Below, one piece after another: positions 1 through 7,637 of a DNA stretch of 64,000 bases; positions within the stretch are counted from its first letter, which is position 1; each line of letters begins with the position of its first letter. The notes below the pieces were generated by a model. It was not told the DNA's origin, searched no databases, and saw only the letters and a program-made list of their open reading frames with translations. The translations under genes were made by a program, and so were the position numbers. This DNA is from CAYNLK01 sp964398055 (GTDB lineage Bacteria > Chloroflexota > Anaerolineae > 4572-78 > J111), in NCBI GenBank assembly GCA_964398055.1, contig CAYNLK010000021.1, positions 42,791-106,790 of the forward strand, written 5' to 3'.

Positions 1-723
1 GGGTGGCAAAGCCCAGGGCGTAGATGGCGCTGATGGTATCGGTGCCAAAGGGCACGATGTAGGTGTCGTAACCCATCTCCACCCCTTCTTCCTGCAATTG
101 GTGAATGATGGAGCGCCCGTTGACGTTACCGCTCAGGAAGGTCAGGATATTGCGCCGCTGTAGTTCCCGCACAATCTTGACGGCCACTTCATTCGATTTG
201 GCTGCGCCGACGATGGCGGCAAAGCCGGGCATCCGGCCGTCGACCAACTGGATACCCCACGAGCGCAACTGGATATCGTCAATGGGACCGTTCAGATGGC
301 CCTCCAGGCCGCCGCCGGCACCATTACCGTTGCCGCTGTAGATAGTCCCGCCGGCTAACTGAAAGCCGGGCATTGGTTCCGGTTGTAAACCGTACACAAA
401 GCGAATCGCTTCGATGGTTTCGGCGGCCAGCAGCGTGGCCATGCCGCTGTCGAGCGTTTCACCCAGGTAGGGCGTCCAGTGCCGGTTGGAGGGGGTAGGG
501 TGCAGCAGCGATCTGGCGATGTCAAGAACTTCTTTGAGCTGGCCGAGTTTTTCCACCTGGATGCCGGTCATGCCCAGGATGGTTGGCAGATAGTAAGCCG
601 TATTGGGAAAGGCCACCGGTGTATCCGGCCCCTTTTCGGCTAACACCTTTTGAAGCATCAATTCAGCTTCGGTAGTCAAGGCATTCGCCCCGCGAATAGC
701 CCGAGTTGCAATATATCGAGACA
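1..723 (-). CDS. acsB: CO dehydrogenase/acetyl-CoA synthase, acetyl-CoA synthase subunit (partial)
   Basis: This is the N-terminal 241 residues of the acetyl-CoA synthase subunit, which joins a methyl group from the corrinoid iron-sulfur protein, CO and CoA into acetyl-CoA. The gene runs off the left edge, so the C-terminal A-cluster ligands are not visible. The N-terminal segment with TAYYLP, followed by ETIEAIRF and a Rossmann-like part around VDGRMPGFAAIVG, matches the AcsB/CdhC family. The start is fixed by AGGAGG about eight bases before the ATG at 723. It lies 24 bp downstream of cooS on the same strand, so the two are probably cotranscribed. Confidence 0.88.
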
Positions 724-747
724 TTTATCGAACCTCCTTCTGATTTG

Positions 748-2751
748 CTAGCCGTAAATGGCCATCTGGCGTTCGGCCAGCGGCAGGGCTTCCAGTTGTA
801 GCATCCGCTCGTCGCCGCTTTGACCAAAGCGGCCGGGATCATACTCCGGCAGCTTGAGCGCAGCCCGCTTCTTGTCGATATGTTCCAGTGTGCGGCGGAT
901 CATCTCGTCCGGGTCGGCGATGAACTCCATCTTGCCGCCGTAGAGCTTTTCCCAACCTTCGCTAATGAACTTCAGCACCAAATCGCTGTCGGAGACCTTA
1001 TCGGGCATACCACCCACCGGCGACGAGCCGCCAAAAATAACGTAAGCGCCCGAACCAACGCAATACGTCCCGATGGACAGGGCTTTCTCGCTCATCCATT
1101 CCGGGGCCAGACCAACGGCGGGAATCTGGTCGATGTCGTCGCCCAGGCCGCCGTCTTCGACCATTTGGGTCAGCACGGTCAGGATGCGGGTGTTATCGAC
1201 GCAGGAACCCATGTGCAAAACCGGCGGAATACCGACCGTCTCGCAGACCTCGCGCAGACCGGGGCCAACTTTGTCCAGGCCGGCCTCGCCGAGCAGCAGG
1301 CCCAACTTGGCGCTGGCAATAGCCCCGCAGCCGGTCTCGACCACCAACACATCCTGCTTGAGCAACTCCTGGGTTACGTGAGTGTGCAGGTAATCATGCT
1401 GGCTGCGTGGGTTGTTGCAACCGACAATGGCGGCCACGCCGCGAATACGCCCGGACATAATGGCGTCGTTGAGCGGGCGGAAGGAGGCCCGGAAACTGCC
1501 GCCCAGCATATAGTTGATATACTCGTGCGAGAAACCGGGGATCAAATCTTCGCGCACATCGGGAATGTGGGTTGTACCTCGGTTCTTGTAATTGTCAATG
1601 GCTACTTTCAAAATGTCTTTGGCAATGGTCAAAGCTTTGTGTTCATTGAACTCGATATGGGTAGCCCCTTTGATTTTTACCTTGGGCGAGGTGGTGATGA
1701 TCTGGGTGTGGAAATTCTGGGCCAATCCAACCAGGGCCTGCATAATACACTGTACATCGACCACCATGGCTTCAACCGCGCCGGTGAGGATGGCTAACTC
1801 CTGCTGCAAGAAGTTACCCGCGGCCGGGATGCCCTGGCGCATCAGGATTTCATTGGCCGTGCAGCAGATGCCGGATAGGTTTACCCCTTTGGCCCCGGCG
1901 GCCTGAGCGTAGGCGATGACTTCCGGGTCTTGGGAAGCGGCCACAATCATCTCGCTGAGGGTCGGTTCGTGACCGTGGACGACCACGTTGACCATATCAT
2001 CCTTCAACACGCCCAAATTGGCCTGCCCCAAAATCGGGGCGGGGGTGCCAAAGAGGATATCAGAAATATCGGTGGCGATCAAGCTGCCGCCCCAACCGTC
2101 AGACAAGGCGGTGCGCACGGCGTGGTGCAGCAGGTGCTCCAAATCCTGATCGTCGCCGATGTGGGTGCGATGCAAACACTCAACCACCTCCCGGTCAATC
2201 CCACGCGGCAAGACCCCTTGCTCTTTCCAAAGTTTCTGTCTTTTTTTCGGGGCCCGGCTTGCCGGCACCACCGCGCCTTTTTGCTGTCCAAACTGGGCAA
2301 TGTACAAGTCGGCCAGATCATTGGCGATTTCCTCCGGCGATCGGCCTTCGATGGGAATGTTGTATTTGGCGGCCACGGTGCGCAGCTTGGCCACATCCCG
2401 GATCATATAGCCTTCGGCCTCGCCGTTGGCCACAGCTTTGAGAGTGAAAGCCATATCCCGGCCGTGGTCAGAGTGGGCCGCCGCGCCGGCGGCAATGGCT
2501 CGCACCAGGTTACGGGCCTGAATCGTGTCAATGGTGGCCCCGCAGACGCCGGTCGAGCCGTCTTTAGTCAGCCGGCAGGGGCCCATGCCGCACAGCTTGC
2601 AGCACAGCCCGGCCGAGCCGATATTGCAGGGCGGCATGGCGTCGGCCCGGTGAAAAGCCGTGCCGATACCCAGCTCATCCGCCCGGATGAGCATCTGCTG
2701 GGCGGCAGGATCAATGGAATGTTCTTGAGCGGTTCGTTGTTGTTTAGCCAT
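748..2751 (-). CDS. cooS: Anaerobic Ni-Fe carbon monoxide dehydrogenase catalytic subunit
   Basis: A 667-residue CooS/AcsA-type CODH that interconverts CO2 and CO for acetyl-CoA synthase. All expected metal ligands are visible. An N-terminal cysteine cluster (C42, C50, C51, C54, C59, C70) serves the B and D clusters. C-cluster ligands are H261 (HGHEP), the Cys pair near 296-297 (GICC), C335, C444 (GCNNPR), C474 (ETGCG) and C516 (HMGSC). A proton-relay Lys lies in MSEKA near 555, and His residues at 93 and 96 are present. Length is normal for the family. The gene follows the MerR-HMA gene by 11 bp and precedes acsB, so it belongs to a Wood-Ljungdahl operon continuing to the left. Confidence 0.95.
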   Translation of the reverse strand: MAKQQRTAQEHSIDPAAQQMLIRADELGIGTAFHRADAMPPCNIGSAGLCCKLCGMGPCRLTKDGSTGVCGATIDTIQARNLVRAIAAGAAAHSDHGRDMAFTLKAVANGEAEGYMIRDVAKLRTVAAKYNIPIEGRSPEEIANDLADLYIAQFGQQKGAVVPASRAPKKRQKLWKEQGVLPRGIDREVVECLHRTHIGDDQDLEHLLHHAVRTALSDGWGGSLIATDISDILFGTPAPILGQANLGVLKDDMVNVVVHGHEPTLSEMIVAASQDPEVIAYAQAAGAKGVNLSGICCTANEILMRQGIPAAGNFLQQELAILTGAVEAMVVDVQCIMQALVGLAQNFHTQIITTSPKVKIKGATHIEFNEHKALTIAKDILKVAIDNYKNRGTTHIPDVREDLIPGFSHEYINYMLGGSFRASFRPLNDAIMSGRIRGVAAIVGCNNPRSQHDYLHTHVTQELLKQDVLVVETGCGAIASAKLGLLLGEAGLDKVGPGLREVCETVGIPPVLHMGSCVDNTRILTVLTQMVEDGGLGDDIDQIPAVGLAPEWMSEKALSIGTYCVGSGAYVIFGGSSPVGGMPDKVSDSDLVLKFISEGWEKLYGGKMEFIADPDEMIRRTLEHIDKKRAALKLPEYDPGRFGQSGDERMLQLEALPLAERQMAIYG

Positions 2752-2762
2752 CGGATTCCTCC

Positions 2763-3374
2763 TTAATCTAGTTCCGTTGCCTTAATGACACCCACCCCCG
2801 GACAGGACCACAGCGGACGGCCGGTATAGCCGACATTTTGAGCAAAACTGACCCCTTGTCTCCCTTGCTCGTAGGCCATCGTGTGGCGGAAGTATGCCTT
2901 TTGTTTGCCATTTGTTTCTGTTGCCGGCGTGGCTGTTTCAGCCGGAACCGGCAACTCGTCCAGATAGCCAGCCTCATCGAGTTTGGCTTTTAATTCTTCC
3001 AGACTCACTTTGGCCGGGTCATAAGTGACCTGAACGGTGTGAAAACTGCTGCTGGCGTAAACATCCTCAACGCCAGGCAGGGCCAATAGAATACGTCGTA
3101 CCTCCAGGACGTGGTGATCGCCGTACATCGCCGGTACGGCAATATCTGTTTTTTCCATATCTATCTCCTTATTTGTCTCCTTTTCTTGCATAAGTTCATG
3201 AGCCAGTTCCATCACAGTTTTGGCCTCATAGCGTCGCTGTCCTCCCAGCGTTTTGACCGTAGGCAACTTCCCGGCTTCAGCCCAACGGGTGACTGTACTG
3301 GGAGAAACCTCAAAAATTTCAGCCACTTCTGACCGGGTCAGATAACGATGGCCATATACCTCAGGTTTTTTCAT
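2763..3374 (-). CDS. MerR/excisionase-type HTH protein fused to an HMA-like domain
   Basis: Residues 8-60 form a MerR/BldC-type helix-turn-helix (YLTRSEVAEIFEVSPSTVTRW, then a GGQRRY wing-like end). Residues 75-135 resemble a heavy-metal-associated ferredoxin-like fold (LPGVEDVYA, VTYDPAKVSLEELKAKLDEAGY) but lack the usual CxxC metal motif; YGDHH sits where it would be. The tail is short and ends in CPGVGVIKATELD. An in-frame ATG at 3158 with a strong Shine-Dalgarno could give the HMA part alone. It lies 11 bp upstream of cooS, so a role in regulating or assembling CODH is plausible, but that is inference. Start at 3374 is supported by GAGGGGG upstream. Confidence 0.75.
   Translation of the reverse strand: MKKPEVYGHRYLTRSEVAEIFEVSPSTVTRWAEAGKLPTVKTLGGQRRYEAKTVMELAHELMQEKETNKEIDMEKTDIAVPAMYGDHHVLEVRRILLALPGVEDVYASSSFHTVQVTYDPAKVSLEELKAKLDEAGYLDELPVPAETATPATETNGKQKAYFRHTMAYEQGRQGVSFAQNVGYTGRPLWSCPGVGVIKATELD
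3156..3170 (-). promoter_or_regulatory. Internal Shine-Dalgarno and ATG inside the MerR-HMA gene
   Basis: On the minus strand AAGGAG is followed six bases later by an ATG at 3158 that is in frame with the enclosing gene (codon 73, between the HTH and the HMA-like domain). The spacing and SD strength are better than for many real starts in this window. A separate HMA-only product of about 131 residues is therefore possible. Confidence 0.5.
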
Positions 3375-3472
3375 ACGATGACCCCCTCAAACACTTTGCA
3401 CACTTTGAGCGTTTTGCGCACTTTGCACGCTACGGACTAATAATAACCTACTCAAGCTGATAGCAGAAGATA

Positions 3473-3501
3473 CAAATGCACTATTTTTACTAGTGCATTT
3501 G
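3473..3501. promoter_or_regulatory. Palindromic operator-like site upstream of the CODH operon
   Basis: Perfect 11-bp arms (caaatgcacta and tagtgcatttg) are separated by 7 bp, about 100 bp upstream of the MerR-HMA start and between two minus-strand genes. There is no run of U after the stem that would suit a terminator of the upstream gene, and the symmetric AT-rich arms look more like a regulator site. Which regulator would bind is unknown; the adjacent MerR-type or LuxR-type proteins are candidates. Confidence 0.45.
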
Positions 3502-3593
3502 CATCATTTTCTGGCAGGTTCAGTCAAAAACCTTGAGGTGGAAAGAGGGGGCGCGAACAAATGAGGCCCGGAGAGGAAAAACCAATTACGCTT

Positions 3594-4268
3594 TTACTCC
3601 CGATCAATCAGCCCATGCTCAAAGGCATAAGCCACTGCTTCCAACCGGCTGTGGACCTGGAGTTTATTCAGGATATTTTGGACGTGGTTCCGCACAGTGG
3701 CAGAACTGATCGAGAGGGATTTGGCAATATCGTGGGTATTGAGCCCCTGAGCCAGCAGCGCCAACACCTCTCGCTCACGCTCGGTCAACTCTTCGACCAG
3801 AGAGCCGGCCGGGGTAAGGGGCCGGGAAGTGACCGTCGCGGCCTGGATACTTTCCGCTTCGACGAGCATTTGCAGAATGAATTTCTCGCGCTGCTTCTTT
3901 TTGGTGGCGTCACGAAAAAGGTGAACTACTAACGGGGCTGAATCCTCATTAGCCGCAAAGACAACCAGAATGGTCACGCTGATCCAGCGCATCTGACCGG
4001 AGCTGGTCCGAGTCGCCACATCGTAGCTGGTCACGGCTTTGCCGGTGGCCGCTGCGGTTACGGAGATGTAGCATTGGGGACAACAGATCGCCTGGCCGTG
4101 GTCATCACAGCCACCCAAAATTTCATAACAGTTCAGTCCCAGCACCTCCTCCGGCGTGTAGCCCAGGATCTCTTCTGCGGCTTCATTCCAATAGACAATC
4201 CGCTGCTCTTCATCGACAACAAAGGCGCCGTCGGCGGCGTTGTCAAGGATTTTGAATAAGTTGTCCAT
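3594..4268 (-). CDS. PAS domain-containing LuxR-type response regulator
   Basis: A 224-residue protein with an N-terminal PAS domain (about residues 5-120, with FVVDEEQRIVYWNEAAEEIL) and a C-terminal LuxR/NarL helix-turn-helix (about 158-215, LTEREREVLALLAQG, then HVQNILNKL). The PAS domain carries five cysteines (C47, C54, C62, C63, C66) in a compact CCPQC-containing segment, which could bind metal or sense redox state. No receiver domain is present, so it probably senses its signal directly. It stands alone between the CODH operon and the phosphatase gene, which suggests local control of one-carbon genes; this is inference. Confidence 0.8.
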   Translation of the reverse strand: MDNLFKILDNAADGAFVVDEEQRIVYWNEAAEEILGYTPEEVLGLNCYEILGGCDDHGQAICCPQCYISVTAAATGKAVTSYDVATRTSSGQMRWISVTILVVFAANEDSAPLVVHLFRDATKKKQREKFILQMLVEAESIQAATVTSRPLTPAGSLVEELTEREREVLALLAQGLNTHDIAKSLSISSATVRNHVQNILNKLQVHSRLEAVAYAFEHGLIDRE

Positions 4269-4502
4269 TTTCCCCCACGTATTGTCTCATTGGTCGCAGG
4301 CGCTAAATGACTTACCTCAGGCTATAAGGAACTTTCATAGCTCCCATCATCGGAGGGCAGTTTTAATTATAGCATGGAGTAACCTTCTGTTTCAATTTTT
4401 GAGAGAAATAAGCGGCTGTTGGCCTGTAACTGACAGTTTAGAATAAAGAGAACAACCTTTACGTTGAGAGGGTAGTAGTTGAACCGGTTAAAAGAGAAGA
4501 TA

Positions 4503-5123
4503 TCAGTACGGCTTCAAATAAGTCAGGCGCGGTAGTTCGTCAGCTGCAACCGTTTGGAAAGTGAAGGTGGTGATGGAGGCCGGCTGAGGATAATTGTCAG
4601 CCAGACCCAGTTCGGTCAGGGTCTCTTTTTGGTCGGGCTGCAGCGGTCTCCCTTTGGCCCACAGGATCAAAAAGGCAATCGGATCACCATGGGTTACGGC
4701 CAGCACATGTTGGCCGGGATATTCCTGACGCACACTGTTCATGAATTGACGCATCCGGGCTACCAAATCCGCTGGTTGTTCATACTCCGACCCCACACCG
4801 GTGTAGATATCCCAGTTGCGAGCGGTCATCTCGCTGAGGGTATAACCATCATACGGCATGTGAACTTCGTCCAATAAGGGCGAAACAGACAGGCTCAAAC
4901 CCGGATGAACCGCCAGAATAATCTCGGCCGTCTGGCGGGCGCGCAACTGGGGACTGCTAAAAGCCGCGGCCAGGTTCGAACCACGACAAACGGTAGCAAC
5001 AGCCTGGGCCTGCTGGCGGCCTTGCTCGCTCAAACCAAAACCCGGCAAGCGACCGTAGACGATCTTCTGGGGATTATGAACGTGGCCGTGTCGAACAAAA
5101 GAGATGGTAGTTGGCTCTGGCAT
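4503..5123 (-). CDS. Histidine phosphatase family protein
   Basis: A 206-residue phosphoglycerate-mutase-like phosphatase. The catalytic RHG motif is at residues 11-13 (SFVRHGHVHNP), the second arginine region follows in SSPQLRARQTAE, and the later catalytic His is in AVTHGDP. Members include alpha-ribazole phosphatases (CobC) of cobalamin synthesis, a tempting link to the corrinoid genes around it, but nothing in the sequence fixes the substrate. It follows the ASKHA gene by 9 bp and is likely cotranscribed with it. Confidence 0.8.
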   Translation of the reverse strand: MPEPTTISFVRHGHVHNPQKIVYGRLPGFGLSEQGRQQAQAVATVCRGSNLAAAFSSPQLRARQTAEIILAVHPGLSLSVSPLLDEVHMPYDGYTLSEMTARNWDIYTGVGSEYEQPADLVARMRQFMNSVRQEYPGQHVLAVTHGDPIAFLILWAKGRPLQPDQKETLTELGLADNYPQPASITTFTFQTVAADELPRLTYLKPY

Positions 5124-5132
5124 CAGTTTGAT

Positions 5133-6725
5133 TTAGCCTCGCTCTGCCCAGCCGTTGGGCGACAGTTCCATCCCGCCGACGTAGCGCATGTGGAAATCAG
5201 CGTCCTGATCCAGGTCGATTTGCTCGGCCCGGTTGGCCAAGTCGACGCCCAGGGCAAAGCCTTCATCGGTCAGGAACATGGCTGCGCCAAAGCCGGCCCC
5301 GTTTGCCGTGGTCTCGACGACTTCTCGCCGCACCGGCGGGATCATACCCAGTCCCAGTACGGCGTCGATATCAATTTGCCCGCCAAAGGAGCCGGTCAGA
5401 ATGACTCGCTCCAGGTCGGCCGGTTTCAAACCGAGTTGGGCGATCAAAATGTCGATGGCCGCCCGAATGGCCCCCTTGGCCTTTTGCAGTTCCCGCACGT
5501 CCCACTGCGACAACTTCAGGCTGCCGTCGGAAGTCAGGCGGAGGAAACGAGTTCCATGAGCATCCAGGCCAATCCGGTGAGCAAAAACAGGAACTTGATC
5601 AGCAATCCGCCCGCTCGACTCAATCACCCCGGCCTGGCGCAGTTCGTGCACGATACTCAATAGACCGGAGCCGGTTAAGCCGATGGGAGCTTCATCGGCA
5701 ATCGTCTTGAAAATAAACTCGTCGCCATCAAGCTGAACTTTGGTTATAGCCCCATCAACGGCCCGGGTGCCGCAGGAGATGTTGACGCCTTCAAAGGCAG
5801 GCCCCGCGGCCGTGGAAGCAGTCACAATTCGCCGGCCATCGGTCACCATCACTTCGCCATTGGTGCCCAAATCGATGGCGGCCATCGGGCCGGCGGGCCG
5901 GTCAAAGCCAAAATAGGCCAGGCAGGCCAGGGCGTCGGAGCCGACAAAACCGCCAATCATCGGCGGCAGACTAACCCTGGCCCCCTCCGGGAAAATACCA
6001 CCCATGAGTGAGGTGGCATCCGGGATGGCCGCCTTGCTATAGGGTTGAAAAGGAATAACCGCCAGGGTATGGAGCGGTAGTTTAGCCAGCAGGTGATGCA
6101 TAGCCACATTGCCGACGATAGTCACCCGTTCGATCCGTTCCCGCACTTTGGGCGATAACTTCAACGCGTCGACGGCCTGGTTGATGGAAGCCAGGGCCAG
6201 CTTGTGCAGCCGCTCGGCGTTGATGGGGTCATCGGTCGCCGCGGCCAGGCGGGAGATGACGTCGGCCCCAAAGACGGTTTGCTGATTTAGCCCGCCGCCG
6301 CCGGCAGCGACTTCGCCGTTGTCGAGCATCGTCAGAAAGGCGGCCACCGTGGTCGAACCCAGGTCGATGGCCAGGCCCAGCGGCACGTTCTTTTCCCGTT
6401 TGTAACGATTGCTGGCGTGGAAGATTTTGTTGGAATAGACGACGATGGGGGCCAACGTCACCCTGGCATCGCCTTCAACCCTGGCCCGGCAGGCCAGCCG
6501 ATTGCCCACGGCCAACTCACCCTCGGTGAGGTTTTCAAACTCAATGGCATCGGGGGGCGCCACACCGGTTTCAACCAGGATCTTGCACTTGCCGCAGGTA
6601 CCCCGCCCGGCACAGGGCTGCTCCAGCGGCAGTCCGGTCGCGGCAATGGCCTCGCCGATGATGCTGCCAACGGCGGCTTCAACTGTTGCTACTTTTTCAC
6701 CATAGATTGCTGTAATTTTGGGCAT
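5133..6725 (-). CDS. ASKHA-domain [2Fe-2S] corrinoid reactivation protein (RACo/RamA type)
   Basis: A 530-residue protein of the RACo/RamA class, which uses ATP to re-reduce accidentally oxidised cob(II)alamin in corrinoid methyl carriers. The N-terminal plant-type ferredoxin domain has C38, C44, C47 and C79 (PCAGRGTCGKCK, then LACRARV). After a linker near 105-115 comes an actin-like ATPase domain with AIDLGSTTVAA, VTIVGNVAMHHLL, AAIDLGTNGEVM and LTGSFGG. Length is somewhat shorter than classical RACo (about 630). In context it would service the two corrinoid proteins at 12.4 and 14.6 kb and probably the corrinoid iron-sulfur protein outside the window. Confidence 0.85.
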   Translation of the reverse strand: MPKITAIYGEKVATVEAAVGSIIGEAIAATGLPLEQPCAGRGTCGKCKILVETGVAPPDAIEFENLTEGELAVGNRLACRARVEGDARVTLAPIVVYSNKIFHASNRYKREKNVPLGLAIDLGSTTVAAFLTMLDNGEVAAGGGGLNQQTVFGADVISRLAAATDDPINAERLHKLALASINQAVDALKLSPKVRERIERVTIVGNVAMHHLLAKLPLHTLAVIPFQPYSKAAIPDATSLMGGIFPEGARVSLPPMIGGFVGSDALACLAYFGFDRPAGPMAAIDLGTNGEVMVTDGRRIVTASTAAGPAFEGVNISCGTRAVDGAITKVQLDGDEFIFKTIADEAPIGLTGSGLLSIVHELRQAGVIESSGRIADQVPVFAHRIGLDAHGTRFLRLTSDGSLKLSQWDVRELQKAKGAIRAAIDILIAQLGLKPADLERVILTGSFGGQIDIDAVLGLGMIPPVRREVVETTANGAGFGAAMFLTDEGFALGVDLANRAEQIDLDQDADFHMRYVGGMELSPNGWAERG

Positions 6726-6834
6726 AATTTCTATTGGTATCCTGAGATTTCTTCTTATTGGGGTGTGGCGGGGTCATCCACCGGCCAATCAACCAGCAGA
6801 GCATACCATACCCCCCGAAAATGTTCAAGATTCA

Positions 6835-6872
6835 GGGATTGGGAGATTGGAGATTAGGAGATTGGGAGATTG
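6835..6872. repeat. Short degenerate tandem repeat (gagattg-like)
   Basis: Units such as gggattg, gagattg and gagatta follow each other in the 182-bp gap between the reactivator gene and the GntR gene. It is one of several short-period repeat tracts placed in intergenic gaps of this window. Confidence 0.55.
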
Positions 6873-6907
6873 TCAGGTGATCGCTCAATCGGTCTATCTC
6901 CGGAGGC

Positions 6908-7552
6908 TCATTGGGCCTGCAAAATTTCTTGCACTTTGTCATAGAAACTTTGCACGTGATCGCGCATAATGGCTTCAGCCCGGTCGGCGTCGCCAGCTTT
7001 GATGGCTGCAACCAGGTCGAGATGCTTCTCCACCGCGGCCGGGAGAAAATCCAGGTGCGGTAACACCAGATACCACAGTCGCAACGATAGGCCATAGAAT
7101 TGATCCAGGGTGCGGGCCATATATTTATTATGGGCGGCTCGGGCCACGGCCTGGTGGAATTTGTGATCCACCTCAAACAGACGGCGGCTATCCGCTGGGG
7201 AAATTGTGGCCTGTTCCTGGCGGAGGGCTTCCAGCACAGCAATATCATCGGCTGTGGCTCGCTCGGTGGCCTGGCGGGCGCAGAGCGCCTCCAAGGCCAG
7301 GCGCATCTCACTCAGTTGCGCCAGGTCCGACAGGTTGATATCGGCCACGTACAATCCGTGCCGAGCCGTCACTACCACCAACTCATCGAAGGCCAGCAGC
7401 TTCAGAGCTTCGCGCACCGCGGTCAGGCTCAAATCCAGTTCCTCAGCCAATTGCGGTTCATTGATCGAAGAACCAGGCGCCAATTGCAGCGTGGTGATCT
7501 TCTCCCAGATCAACTCATAAGCTCGTTGGGTGTCAACTCGACTTAGTTGCAT
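6908..7552 (-). CDS. GntR-family (FadR/FCD subfamily) transcriptional regulator
   Basis: A 214-residue regulator with an N-terminal winged helix (YELIWEKITTLQLAPGS, then LDLSLTAVREALKLL) and an all-helical FCD ligand-binding domain containing the expected metal-site histidines (VDHKFHQAVA, DRAEAIMRDHV). I chose the ATG at 7552 because AAGGAGA lies five bases upstream; a longer reading frame begins in low-complexity repeat sequence. It sits 85 bp downstream of the HyuA-like gene. FCD regulators usually respond to small organic acids or amino-acid-like ligands, so an intermediate of the amine pathway is a plausible effector. Confidence 0.87.
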   Translation of the reverse strand: MQLSRVDTQRAYELIWEKITTLQLAPGSSINEPQLAEELDLSLTAVREALKLLAFDELVVVTARHGLYVADINLSDLAQLSEMRLALEALCARQATERATADDIAVLEALRQEQATISPADSRRLFEVDHKFHQAVARAAHNKYMARTLDQFYGLSLRLWYLVLPHLDFLPAAVEKHLDLVAAIKAGDADRAEAIMRDHVQSFYDKVQEILQAQ

Positions 7553-7637
7553 AATTGTCTCCTTGGTTGGTTTGTTGGTTGGTTGGCTTGGGAACGCAAG
7601 ATTTGACAGCCAACCAGCCATCTAACCAACCAGCCAC

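Noticed and set aside
820..2766. Long plus-strand reading frames opposite cooS (325 and 278 codons)
   Set aside because: They mirror the codon structure of cooS, carry no recognisable domain and have no RBS; cooS has every catalytic residue.
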